Assembly: GCA_025965195.1 (NCBI GenBank)
Contig: JAOPXK010000051.1
Coordinates: 1 to 60,331, forward strand
Source of the DNA: Marmoricola sp.
GTDB lineage: Bacteria; Actinomycetota; Actinomycetes; Propionibacteriales; Nocardioidaceae
Length of the DNA stretch: 60,331 bases
Direction: 5' to 3'
In this document: positions 16,597 through 25,824 of the stretch, piece by piece
Position numbering within the stretch: position 1 is the first letter of the stretch
Layout: every line of letters begins with the position of its first letter
Notes under the pieces: generated by a model
Databases searched by the model: none
What the model was told of the DNA's origin: nothing
What the model saw: the letters and a program-made list of their open reading frames with translations, nothing else
Made by a program: the position numbers and the translations under genes

Positions 16597-17733
16597 CTAC
16601 CTGCGCCGAGAGTGGCGCAGCAGCACGCCGTTCTCGTCCGTGCCCAGCAGCGTTGCTGCGAAGGCCTCCGCGGTCGCGGGCGGAACGGTGTTGTGCCGCG
16701 GCTCGGCCGGATCGCGCGCGAGCACCCGGCCCAGGGCGGCACCGATGCTGGCGGCAGTGAACTCGGCCTCCGCGCCGGCGTCGGTCGCTCGCAGCTCGCG
16801 GGCGCGAACCTCCGAGCCGGCAGACACGACCGGGACTCCGGCGGCGAGCGCCTTGCCCATGATGCCGCTCGGCCCGTTGTTGGTCAGTGCGATCGGGACC
16901 GCGTCGACCGCCGCAACGAGCTGGTCGAGCAGCGTGTTGGACAAGAACCCGTCGTGGACGATGACGCGCTTGCGGTCCGACTCGGACAACCCGTCGATCC
17001 AGGCCCAGACCTCCGGCGCCACGCTGCCTGCGAGCAGGAGGTCCGCGTCAAGACCGCCTGCGTGCAGGGACTCGAGGATCAGGGGTGCGTTCTTCCGTTC
17101 GGAGATCACCCCGAAGATGCCGACGATCCTCCGGTCCAGAGGAAGCTTCAGCTCGGTCCGCAGCTCACTGCGGTCGCGTGAGTGCGCCGTACAGATCTCG
17201 GGGTCGCGGGCCCGCTTGACGATCCAGCCGCGCGTCATGTCCTCGCGGCCGGCGAATCCGGCAACCCGGTGGAGCGACCCCGACGCCATCGCCGCGACCG
17301 CGAGGGTGGCCTTCGGAATCCGGAGCTTCCAGCCGACGTGGTCGCTCAGCGCCAGCTTGGCCGGGTAGCGGGTGAGCATGAAGACGACACGCGGTCGCCG
17401 CGCCAGGCCGCGGAACTCGCGCGGAGCGAGATACCACCAGCGTTTGAGCGACTGGTCGGCGTCCATCACCACGACCGTTGCCACAGGCTTCGTCCGGCAC
17501 AGCTCGGCGATCACCCGGACGAGCTCGCGCGTCGGCGGGTAGATGTCGTCGAACCGCTCGTCGACCTCAAGGGGTACGTCGGCAAGGTAGACGCCGTACG
17601 CCTCGTTCGCGGCCGCGCCTTTCGACGTGAGCAGGACGATGTCATCGGTCTGCCCGGCCACCTGCGCCACGTTGGCGACAGCCTGAAACCGGTGCCCACC
17701 CGGATCGGGCTCGACGATCACTGTCACCGACAC
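16597..17733 (-). CDS. Glycosyltransferase (GT-B, family 4-like)
   Basis: A 378-residue protein with a GT-B layout: an N-terminal Rossmann half beginning VTVIVEPDPGGHRFQAV, which fits acceptor binding, and a C-terminal half with RRIVGIFGVISERKNAPLIL and PIALTNNGPSGIMGKALAAG, the latter matching the nucleotide-sugar-binding E/G-x7-E region in position but with a Gly-rich NGPSGIMGKA variant. GTG 17733 is used because GAGGAGG lies 6 nt upstream. It probably adds a sugar to the surface glycan. Donor and acceptor cannot be inferred. Confidence 0.75.
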   Translation of the reverse strand: MSVTVIVEPDPGGHRFQAVANVAQVAGQTDDIVLLTSKGAAANEAYGVYLADVPLEVDERFDDIYPPTRELVRVIAELCRTKPVATVVVMDADQSLKRWWYLAPREFRGLARRPRVVFMLTRYPAKLALSDHVGWKLRIPKATLAVAAMASGSLHRVAGFAGREDMTRGWIVKRARDPEICTAHSRDRSELRTELKLPLDRRIVGIFGVISERKNAPLILESLHAGGLDADLLLAGSVAPEVWAWIDGLSESDRKRVIVHDGFLSNTLLDQLVAAVDAVPIALTNNGPSGIMGKALAAGVPVVSAGSEVRARELRATDAGAEAEFTAASIGAALGRVLARDPAEPRHNTVPPATAEAFAATLLGTDENGVLLRHSRRR

Positions 17734-17765
17734 GCGGTGCCTCCTCGGGACCCCCGGTCCGGCAG

Positions 17766-18494
17766 CTACGGCTTGACCCAGATCGCGGTGTCCCACGCAC
17801 CGTTCGTGGTCCAGATGTGGCGCCAGCCGGAAACCTCGTCGAGGAACTGGATCCACTTCTTCGACGCCGGGCCCGACACCTTCCACGGTGAGTTGCTGGG
17901 CGCCGGCAGGTAGGTGTTCGCGTTGTCCAGGATCATCAGGCCGCCAGACCTCAGCAGCTCGATGCCACGCAGTGCGGTGTCGTCGCGGTACTCCCCGTCC
18001 ACCAGGACGAAGTCGAGCGAACCGGCCGTGAGCTCGGGACTGACGTTGATGTAGGCCTCGCGGTGGGCCTCGCTCTCGTAGCCGAGCTTCTCCGCTGAGA
18101 CCAGCTGGAGCGAGACGTTGTTGAGCTTTGCTTCCGCAAGCCGGGCGATCAGCGGGTCATACCACTGGTCGAACGCCTCAACCGAGGTCACGAATCCGAC
18201 GTGACGCGCCAGCCACACGGTGCTGCCACCGGAGCCGAACTCGAGGCCGGTGTCCGTCGGGCGCAGCATTCCGGCGAGCAGCTCGATCGCATCCCGGGTG
18301 AGCCAGGGCTGCTCCTCCATCTGGCGCTTGCGAGCGATGACAAGCTTCGCCTGGATGAGCGCGTAGCGCAGGCCGCTGGCCATCCCGAGCTCGAGATGCG
18401 GGATCTCGCGGTCCGGGTGGGTGAGCGGGACACCGGGATTCCGCTTCTGCCACAGTGCCGTCGCGGCGCGGCTGATCAAGTTCTGTTGGGTCAC
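17766..18494 (-). CDS. Class I SAM-dependent methyltransferase
   Basis: A protein of about 242 residues. Motif I is GLEFGSGGSTVWLARHVG, motif post-I VTSVEAF, and motif IV is DFVLVDGEYRDDTAL, with LRSGGLMILDNANTYLPAP after it. This pattern (class I fold with GSGGST and a DN pair) is common in methyltransferases of actinobacterial polysaccharide loci. The longest frame starts upstream at 18605 but overlaps non-conserved sequence, so GTG 18494 is preferred; the ribosome site is weak and the start is not certain. Confidence 0.72.
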   Translation of the reverse strand: MTQQNLISRAATALWQKRNPGVPLTHPDREIPHLELGMASGLRYALIQAKLVIARKRQMEEQPWLTRDAIELLAGMLRPTDTGLEFGSGGSTVWLARHVGFVTSVEAFDQWYDPLIARLAEAKLNNVSLQLVSAEKLGYESEAHREAYINVSPELTAGSLDFVLVDGEYRDDTALRGIELLRSGGLMILDNANTYLPAPSNSPWKVSGPASKKWIQFLDEVSGWRHIWTTNGAWDTAIWVKP

Positions 18495-18546
18495 GCCGCA
18501 CAGCGTACCGACTCCAACGGCTGAACTGGACGCATGTCCGGGTGTG

Positions 18547-19494
18547 TCAGGCCCGAGCGATATCGAGGCCATAGTGACCGTCCGGCTCCGCCGCGGCGCC
18601 GTCAACCACCGGGCGCGCGTGCATCGGCTTCTTCTCCTCGAGGAGATTCAGGAGGTAGCTGCCGTAGCCACTTTTCATCAGAGGTTCGGCGCGCTGGGCC
18701 AGCTCGTCGTCGCTGAGGAATCCCTGTCGCCACGCCACTTCCTCGGGTGCACCGATCTTCAGGCCCTGCCGGTTCTCGATCGTCCTGACGTAGTTGGAGG
18801 CGTCGAGCATGTCGTCGAAGGTTCCGGTGTCGAGCCAGGCCGTGCCGCGAGGAAGGATGCGGACCCGGAGCCGGGACTGCTCGAGGTAGATCCGGTTCAG
18901 GTCGGTGATCTCCAGCTCTCCGCGCACGGACGGCTTGAGGCCGTGCGCCAGCTCGATCACGTCATTGCTGTAGAAGTACAGCCCTGGAACGGCGTACGAG
19001 CTCTTCGGCGCGACGGGCTTCTCCTCCAGCGACAGCACCTGGCCGGCCTCATCGAACTCGACGACTCCGAAGACGCTCGGGTTGGAGACCCGGTAACCGA
19101 AGACCACTCCACCGTCGACCGACTGGAACTCACGAAGATGGCTGCCCATGCCCGGGCCGTAGAAGATGTTGTCGCCGAGGATCAGCGAGACCGGCTCGTC
19201 GCCGATGTGGTCCTCACCGATCAGGAAGGCCTGGGCGAGGCCGTCGGGACTCGGCTGGACCGCGTGGCTGATCGAGACGCCGAACTGGCTGCCGTCACCC
19301 AGGAGCCGCTTGAACGCCGGAGCGTCCTCGGGCGTGGTGATCACCAGAATGTCCCGGATCCCGGCCAGCAGCAGCGTCGACAGCGGGTAGTAGATCATCG
19401 GCTTGTCGTAGACCGGGACCATCTGCTTGCTGACGCCGAGCGTGATGGGGTGGAGACGGGAGCCCGTTCCGCCGGCCAGGATTATTCCGCGCAT
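18547..19494 (-). CDS. rfbA: Glucose-1-phosphate thymidylyltransferase (RmlA)
   Basis: A 315-residue nucleotidyltransferase. [18 protein letters not shown] is the nucleotide-binding signature, followed by [29 protein letters not shown] and [16 protein letters not shown], all diagnostic of RmlA. It makes dTDP-glucose from dTTP and glucose-1-phosphate, the first step towards dTDP-rhamnose and related sugars. The tail after LNLLEEKKP is about 25 residues longer than usual. ATG 19494 starts the signature; another ATG at 19503 adds three residues and is equally possible. rmlB lies just upstream; rmlC and rmlD are not in the window. Confidence 0.92.
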   Translation of the reverse strand: MRGIILAGGTGSRLHPITLGVSKQMVPVYDKPMIYYPLSTLLLAGIRDILVITTPEDAPAFKRLLGDGSQFGVSISHAVQPSPDGLAQAFLIGEDHIGDEPVSLILGDNIFYGPGMGSHLREFQSVDGGVVFGYRVSNPSVFGVVEFDEAGQVLSLEEKPVAPKSSYAVPGLYFYSNDVIELAHGLKPSVRGELEITDLNRIYLEQSRLRVRILPRGTAWLDTGTFDDMLDASNYVRTIENRQGLKIGAPEEVAWRQGFLSDDELAQRAEPLMKSGYGSYLLNLLEEKKPMHARPVVDGAAAEPDGHYGLDIARA

Positions 19495-19552
19495 GCGGGA
19501 CATCGTAGGGGCGCAGGATGCGACCCTCTGCCGCATTGGCCAAAGGCCGTCC

Positions 19553-20560
<1,008 letters not shown>

Positions 20561-20577
20561 CTAGATGAGCAGTTCGC

Positions 20578-21678
20578 TCAGCTCAGCCGTCCTCCGCCGG
20601 CCGCGCGACGACGCTCGATCTCCTCGTGGAGGTTGAGGGCCCAGCCCGCGGGACTCAGGCGCGAGGCGATCGAGCGACTGACCTCCGACATGCTCGCCAG
20701 CCGCTCAGCCGGTACGGCGCTCATCCTGGCCATCGTCTGCGCCCAGAGACCGATGTTGCCGGCCGGCACGACCCAGCCGTTGTAACCGTCCTGGATGAAT
20801 CCGGCAGCGGCCCCGGTGAAGTCCGAACACAGGATGGGCAGGCCCGCCGACGCGGCCTCATGGACGACGACCCCATACGGCTCGATGTGCGAGGTGAGCA
20901 GCAGGCACGACGACTCACGCATCAGCTCGGCGACCTGGGGTGGTTGCACGAAGCCGTGCATCGTGACGCCGGGGATCGCCTGGAGCAGTGACTCCAGCGG
21001 CCCGATGCCGGCGACGTGCAGGTCCCAGGGATCGTCGACCAGCTCGCGGTAGCGGCTGTAGGCAGCGGCGAGGACGTCCGCACCCTTGTGGTCGACGAGC
21101 CGTCCGACCGAGAGGAACGAGCGGCGCGAGCCGAGCTCCTCGGCCGTACGGCGCGGGGACCCGAACAGCTCGACGTCGGCCGACAGCGACCCTCGGATCA
21201 CGTCGGCGACTCCGAACCCGAGTCGGTGCGCGTAGAACTCCGAGCGGTCGCTCGGCACCATCGCGGCATCGGCCACCGGGCCGACGTACAGCCGATGGGT
21301 GGCTCGACCCAGCCACTGGCGAGGCGTGGCCCGCCACAGGTTGTCCATGATCAGGATCCGGACGACCTCGGCCGGCACGGCCTTCATGACCGCTCGATAG
21401 GCCTTGGAGAAGTTCCACGACGTCATCAGCACGGCATCGGGCTTGAACGCCAACACCTGGGCGACGAGCTCGGCGGGATCGGGCTGCTGTTGCCAGGCGA
21501 CGACCGTCGCGAAGTCCTCCGTGCCGAGGCCGCTGAAGGCGGTGTCGACCATCGCCCCGACGGAGGCTTCCGGACTACCGGGCGTGACCACGAGGAGCTC
21601 GTCGCCGAGCTTGTGCAGCTGCCGGTACTCCGCGTCCAGGTAGCCGGTCATCCCGTTGATGAGGAACGCAATGCGCAC
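20578..21678 (-). CDS. Glycosyltransferase family 4-like (GT-B)
   Basis: A 366-residue protein. The C-terminal half shows the GT4 pattern clearly: FLSVGRLVDHKGADVLAAA, VTMHGFVQPPQVAELMRESS, and the EX7E motif in EPYGVVVHEAASAGLP. The N-terminal half starts VRIAFLINGMTGYLDAEYR. GTG 21678 is preceded by GGGAGGA at 9 nt and replaces an upstream start with no family similarity. It heads the minus-strand glycan block, divergent from the GT39 operon, and likely extends the surface polysaccharide. Confidence 0.82.
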   Translation of the reverse strand: MRIAFLINGMTGYLDAEYRQLHKLGDELLVVTPGSPEASVGAMVDTAFSGLGTEDFATVVAWQQQPDPAELVAQVLAFKPDAVLMTSWNFSKAYRAVMKAVPAEVVRILIMDNLWRATPRQWLGRATHRLYVGPVADAAMVPSDRSEFYAHRLGFGVADVIRGSLSADVELFGSPRRTAEELGSRRSFLSVGRLVDHKGADVLAAAYSRYRELVDDPWDLHVAGIGPLESLLQAIPGVTMHGFVQPPQVAELMRESSCLLLTSHIEPYGVVVHEAASAGLPILCSDFTGAAAGFIQDGYNGWVVPAGNIGLWAQTMARMSAVPAERLASMSEVSRSIASRLSPAGWALNLHEEIERRRAAGGGRLS

Positions 21679-21761
21679 AGCTGGTTGTCCTCCCGGTCCA
21701 CGCCGCCGTCGGCACGATGGCCATACGTTACAGATCGTCGGACCTCGGCTCGCGCAATGGC

Positions 21762-21799
21762 CTTCACAGACAACCGGCCGCATGCACAGCCCTTCACAG
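21762..21799 (+). promoter_or_regulatory. CACAG direct repeats upstream of the GT39 operon
   Basis: CTTCACAG at 21762, ATGCACAG at 21782 and CTTCACAG at 21792 are direct repeats of the same half-site seen before phoP. Their CACAG cores are 20 and 10 bp apart, not the ideal 11, so PhoP control of this operon is a hypothesis rather than a match. The second and third resemble a compressed PhoP box. Confidence 0.35.
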
Positions 21800-21808
21800 G
21801 AAGGACAA

Positions 21809-21850
21809 ATGTCGACCACACGGTCCTCGCAGTTCGTCCACGCACCGTGA
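21809..21850 (+). CDS. Possible 13-residue leader peptide before the GT39 gene
   Basis: An ATG at 21809 with a strong Shine-Dalgarno (AGGAAGGA, 5 nt spacing) opens a 13-codon frame, MSTTRSSQFVHAP, ending at TGA 21848-21850, only 4 nt before the ATG of the glycosyltransferase gene. That main gene has a much poorer ribosome site of its own (GTGAGGCC directly before ATG), so translation of the short frame would help initiate it by coupling. No runs of one amino acid codon suggest classical attenuation. It could also be chance; conservation in relatives would decide. Confidence 0.4.
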   Translation: MSTTRSSQFVHAP

Positions 21851-21854
21851 GGCC

Positions 21855-23927
21855 ATGGACACCCGGACCAGCACCCTCAGGCATCCCTTCACCTCACGTG
21901 AGACTGCCCGTCCGCGGCGCGCCGAGGCACGCCGGACCGGGCCGGACCGATCGCCGGCGTTGACCCGCTTCTGGCGGGGTCGCCGCGAGGATCCAGCGTG
22001 GGCACGGCCGGCCCTGCTCGGGCTGTTGTTGGCGACCGGTGTCCTCTACCTCTGGGGGCTCGGGGCGTCGGGTTGGGCGAACTCCTTCTACTCCGCCGCG
22101 GTGCAGGCGGGCTCGGAGTCGTGGAAGGCCTTCTTCTTCGGGTCCTCGGACGCGGCGAACTCCATCACCGTCGACAAGACTCCGCTCGCGTTGTGGCCGA
22201 TGGGCCTGTCCGTAAGGGTTTTCGGCCTGTCGAGCTGGAGCATCCTGGCGCCCCAGGCGATCGAGGGGATTGCGACGGTCGCGCTGCTCCACTCCGTCGT
22301 ACGCCGGGCCACCGGGTCGGCAGCCGCAGGCCTGGTCACCGGCGCGGTGATGGCACTGACTCCGGTCGCCGTGCTGATGTTCCGCTTCAACAACCCCGAC
22401 GCGATGCTGGTGCTGCTGCTCACCGGCGCTGCCGCAGCGACCCTGCGCGCGGTCGAGGAGAGCAGGGTCCCGACTGAGCTCGACCAACCGGGCGGACGCC
22501 CGATCCGCTGGCTCGCCCTCGGTGGCACGCTCGTCGGGCTGGCGTTCCTGGCCAAGATGCTGCAGGCGTTCCTGGTCCTGCCTGCACTCGCCCTTGTCTA
22601 CGTGCTCTTCGCGGGCATCCCGCTCTGGCGCCGGTTCGGCCATCTGCTGGTGGCCTTCGGCGCGATGCTGGTGGCCGGTGGCTGGTGGGTCGCGATCGTG
22701 CAGCTGTGGCCGGCATCGAGCCGCCCGTACATCGGCGGCTCGCAGAACAACTCAATCCTCGAGCTCACCCTTGGTTACAACGGCTTCGGCCGACTCAGCG
22801 GCAACGAGACCGGCTCGGTGGGTGGGGGCGGCGCCGGTGGCAGCGGCAACTGGGGTGCGACCGGCATCGGCAGGTTGTTCAACTCCGACGTGGGTGGCCA
22901 GATCGCCTGGCTGCTGCCCGCGGCGCTGGTCCTCGGTGTGGCCGGGATGTTCTTCGCCCGCCGCCACCAGGTTCGGGTCGCCACCGTGCTCTGGGGCAGC
23001 TGGCTGCTCGTCACCGCGCTCACCTTCAGTTTCATGGCCGGCATCTTCCACGCCTACTACACAGTTGCCCTCGCCCCCGCGATCGCGGTGCTCGTCGGCA
23101 TCGGCGCCTGGACCCTGTGGGAGCGACGCGAGTCCTACGTCGCGTCGGCCACACTGTCCTTCACGGTCGCGCTGACGTCGGTCTTCGGGTTCTTCCTCCT
23201 CGACCGGACCACGTCGTACCTCCCCTGGCTGAAGTTCGTCGTGGTCATCCTCGGTGTCGCCTCGGCGCTGTTGCTGGCCGGCATCCGCCACCTCCCGGCG
23301 AAGGTCGGCCTGGCCGTCGCCTCGGTAGCCCTGGTCAGCGCCCTGGCCGCCCCGGCGGCGTACTCGATCACGACGGCGAGCACCGCGCACACCGGTTCGA
23401 TCCCGACCGCGGGCCCCTCGGCCAGCGCGATGGGTGGCGGCGGCGGCATGGGCGGCCGGATGGGTGGCCCGCCTCCTGGGACGACGCAGGGCGCGACCGG
23501 CACAGCGGGGACGGCGACGGGCACGCCCGGCCGGCCCGGCGGCAACGCGGGTGGGGTGGGCGGACTGCTCAACGGCAGCAGCTCCACCACCGCGATCAAC
23601 ACCTTGCTCGAGCAGGACGCCGACTCCTACACCTGGGTGGCGGCGGCCATCGGCTCCAACACCGCTTCGGGCTACCAGCTCGCCACCGAGCTGCCGGTGA
23701 TGCCGGTCGGAGGCTTCAACGGCAGTGATCCGAGCCCGACGCTCGCCCAGTTCGAGCAGTACGTCACGAACGGCCAGATCCACTGGTTCATCGCCAGCGG
23801 ATCGGGTAACGGCGCCGGACCCGGCGGGACCGGCAGCAGCGCGATCACCAGCTGGGTCGAGTCGAACTTCACCGCCAAGACCGTCGACGGCATCACCCTC
23901 TACGACCTGTCAGGGGGTATCAAGTGA
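21855..23927 (+). CDS. Glycosyltransferase family 39 / ArnT-like membrane mannosyltransferase
   Basis: A 690-residue protein with about 11 predicted transmembrane helices and a C-terminal external domain. The first external loop, GWANSFYSAAVQAGSESWKA, then FGSSDAANSITVDKTPLALW, holds the Asp-containing catalytic region of ArnT/PMT-type GT-C enzymes. RFNNPDAMLVLLL is the second conserved block. Gly-rich loops occur at about 330-350 and 555-620 (MGGGGGMGGRMGGPPPG). It should transfer a sugar from a polyprenyl-phosphate carrier to an external acceptor. The stop overlaps the GTG of the next gene, which could make that lipid-linked donor, so both act in one pathway. The window start at 21717 in the same frame lacks membrane signals. 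Confidence 0.85.
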   Translation: MDTRTSTLRHPFTSRETARPRRAEARRTGPDRSPALTRFWRGRREDPAWARPALLGLLLATGVLYLWGLGASGWANSFYSAAVQAGSESWKAFFFGSSDAANSITVDKTPLALWPMGLSVRVFGLSSWSILAPQAIEGIATVALLHSVVRRATGSAAAGLVTGAVMALTPVAVLMFRFNNPDAMLVLLLTGAAAATLRAVEESRVPTELDQPGGRPIRWLALGGTLVGLAFLAKMLQAFLVLPALALVYVLFAGIPLWRRFGHLLVAFGAMLVAGGWWVAIVQLWPASSRPYIGGSQNNSILELTLGYNGFGRLSGNETGSVGGGGAGGSGNWGATGIGRLFNSDVGGQIAWLLPAALVLGVAGMFFARRHQVRVATVLWGSWLLVTALTFSFMAGIFHAYYTVALAPAIAVLVGIGAWTLWERRESYVASATLSFTVALTSVFGFFLLDRTTSYLPWLKFVVVILGVASALLLAGIRHLPAKVGLAVASVALVSALAAPAAYSITTASTAHTGSIPTAGPSASAMGGGGGMGGRMGGPPPGTTQGATGTAGTATGTPGRPGGNAGGVGGLLNGSSSTTAINTLLEQDADSYTWVAAAIGSNTASGYQLATELPVMPVGGFNGSDPSPTLAQFEQYVTNGQIHWFIASGSGNGAGPGGTGSSAITSWVESNFTAKTVDGITLYDLSGGIK

Positions 23928-25195
23928 CGGCCCCGTTGAGCGGGGTCTCGACAAGCTCCCCCTCCGGGGACCGCGCCACCACCGGGACCGCTGTCCTCGA
24001 CATCGTGATCCCGGTCTACAACGAGGAGGCCCAGCTCGCGGCAACGGTGGACCGGGTGCTCGGGCACCTGGCCACGTTGCCGTGGTCCGCACGGATCACG
24101 ATCGCCGACAACGCCAGCACGGACGGCACGGCGGTGATCGCCCGCCGGCTGAGCCACCAGCATCCCGATGTCCACGTGGTTCACCTTGCCGAGAAGGGAC
24201 GCGGACGAGCCCTCAAACGGGTGTGGAGTACCTCGGACAGCGAGGTGCTCGTCTATATGGACGTGGATCTGAGCACCGACCTCAACGCACTGCTCCCGCT
24301 GGTCGCGCCGCTGATCAGCGGCCACTCCGACCTGGCGATCGGGTCTCGCCTCGCCCGTTCGTCGAAGGTGGCCCGCGGACCGAAGCGGGAGCTCATCTCG
24401 CGCAGCTACAACCTGATCCTGCGCAACACGCTCCGGGCGAAGTTCACCGATGCCCAGTGTGGCTTCAAGGCGATCCGGAGTGATGTCGCCCGCGAACTGC
24501 TGCCGTTGGTGGAGGACAACGCGTGGTTCTTCGACACCGAGCTGCTCGTCGTCGCCGAGCGGGCCGGACTGCGGATCCACGAGGTCCCGGTCGATTGGGT
24601 CGATGACCCGGACAGCCGCGTCGACATCGTCCGCACTGCGGTGGACGACCTTCGCGGCATCACCCGGCTCGGCGGCAACCTGCTTCGCGGGACCGTGCCG
24701 GTGCGCGAGGTTGCCGGCCGGCTGGGACGCACCAGCGCCGAGGCCGCACGGGGCCGGATCGGCATGCAGCTGGGCATCTTTGCGGTGATCGGGGTGATCT
24801 CGACCATTGTCTACGCGCTGCTCTACCTGCTGCTGCGCACGAACACGTCGGCGATGCAGGCCAACCTCTTCGCACTGCTGCTCACCGCGATCGGCAACAC
24901 CACGGCGAACCGGCGGTTCACCTTCGGGGTGAAGGGATCGCGGGACGTCGTACGCCATCAGGTGCAGGGGCTGGTGATCTTCGCCGCCGGCCTCGCCGTC
25001 ACCTCGGCGTCCCTGGCCTGGGTCGACTCGATCGGCGGCCGGCACCGGCTTCTCGAAGTGAGCGTGCTGTGCGCCGCGAACCTGTTCGTCACGGTGATGC
25101 GCTTCGCGGCGATGAAGCTCTGGGTCTTCGCCCGGGATGGCGCTAGGAAAGGACGGGCAGCACCATCCCGGGCAGTGCGCCCGCAAGTGCCTTGA
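23924..25195 (+). CDS. Bifunctional GT2 glycosyltransferase with C-terminal GtrA-like domain
   Basis: A 423-residue fusion. Residues 25-210 are a family 2 transferase: LDIVIPVYNEEAQLAATV, the nucleotide-binding ADNASTDGT, the metal-binding DVD in LVYMDVDLSTDL, and TDAQCGFKAIR, typical of polyprenyl-phosphate-sugar synthases. Residues about 285-410 hold four hydrophobic helices of a GtrA-type domain (LGIFAVIGVISTIVYALLYL onward, with NTTANRRFTF). The protein would make and flip a polyprenyl-phosphate sugar that the GT39 enzyme uses. It begins with GTGA overlapping the GT39 stop. Its 3' end overlaps the tail of the TetR gene by 53 bp in the convergent direction. Confidence 0.88.
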   Translation: MTAPLSGVSTSSPSGDRATTGTAVLDIVIPVYNEEAQLAATVDRVLGHLATLPWSARITIADNASTDGTAVIARRLSHQHPDVHVVHLAEKGRGRALKRVWSTSDSEVLVYMDVDLSTDLNALLPLVAPLISGHSDLAIGSRLARSSKVARGPKRELISRSYNLILRNTLRAKFTDAQCGFKAIRSDVARELLPLVEDNAWFFDTELLVVAERAGLRIHEVPVDWVDDPDSRVDIVRTAVDDLRGITRLGGNLLRGTVPVREVAGRLGRTSAEAARGRIGMQLGIFAVIGVISTIVYALLYLLLRTNTSAMQANLFALLLTAIGNTTANRRFTFGVKGSRDVVRHQVQGLVIFAAGLAVTSASLAWVDSIGGRHRLLEVSVLCAANLFVTVMRFAAMKLWVFARDGARKGRAAPSRAVRPQVP

Positions 25196-25760
25196 GCAGG
25201 TCCGCGCGCTCCAGGCCACGGTGGTCGTCGATCCAGGCGAGCGTGATGTCCTCGACCGCCGTGGCCCAGCCGTGCGCCATCATCCGGACCGCCGGGCTGT
25301 CCCGAACTCCCATCTCGGCCAGTCGCTCCGGTCCCGAGATGTCGAAGATCCGGTCCACGAGCGTCTGCCGCGCCGATTCGTAGACCTCGCGCAGGGCCTC
25401 GTTGCCACCGGCAGCCGCCCGCACCAGCGACGTGTAGACACCGTGCTTCTGCTCGACGTAGTCGACGTAGGCCGCCACCGATGCGGCGAGCTGCTCCAGC
25501 GGATCCAGCACGTCGCGAGGCGCCGTGATCGCGATCAGGTCATCAGCAGCACGGCGTACGACGGCGAGGTGGAACTCCTGCTTGCTCCCGAAGTAGTGGT
25601 AGAGCAGTCCGCGGGAGATGCCGGCCTCCTCGGCGAGCACCTCGATCGAGAGGTCCTCGAGCGAACGCGTGGCGAGCAGCTCGATGCCGAGGTCGAGCAG
25701 CTGCTCGCGCCGGCTCTCGGGGGTCATCCGCACGCGTGGGCTGGTGGACATGTGTCCCAT
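25143..25760 (-). CDS. TetR family transcriptional repressor
   Basis: A 205-residue regulator with an N-terminal HTH: ESRREQLLDLGIELLATRSL, then VLAEEAGISRGLLYHYFGSKQEF, and a helical ligand-binding domain. It is divergent from the monooxygenase operon and a perfect 16-bp inverted repeat lies between them (25766-25801), the expected operator. Either ATG 25760 or ATG 25751 may be used; neither has a Shine-Dalgarno, so a leaderless message is possible. The ligand is probably a ketone, hydrocarbon or related substrate of the operon, by inference. Confidence 0.88.
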   Translation of the reverse strand: MGHMSTSPRVRMTPESRREQLLDLGIELLATRSLEDLSIEVLAEEAGISRGLLYHYFGSKQEFHLAVVRRAADDLIAITAPRDVLDPLEQLAASVAAYVDYVEQKHGVYTSLVRAAAGGNEALREVYESARQTLVDRIFDISGPERLAEMGVRDSPAVRMMAHGWATAVEDITLAWIDDHRGLERADLLKALAGALPGMVLPVLS

Positions 25761-25765
25761 GTTAC

Positions 25766-25801
25766 TGAACGTCCGTCAATATCACTATTGACGGACGTTC
25801 A
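25766..25801. promoter_or_regulatory. TetR operator, perfect inverted repeat
   Basis: TGAACGTCCGTCAATA (25766-25781), TCAC spacer, then its exact reverse complement (25786-25801). The right arm includes TTGACG (25788-25793), a good -35 for the rightward monooxygenase promoter, with a possible TACCGT -10 at 25812-25817. Repressor binding here would block that promoter and also cover the tetR promoter. Confidence 0.85.
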
Positions 25802-25824
25802 ATACGCCGGATACCGTCCTGCAC

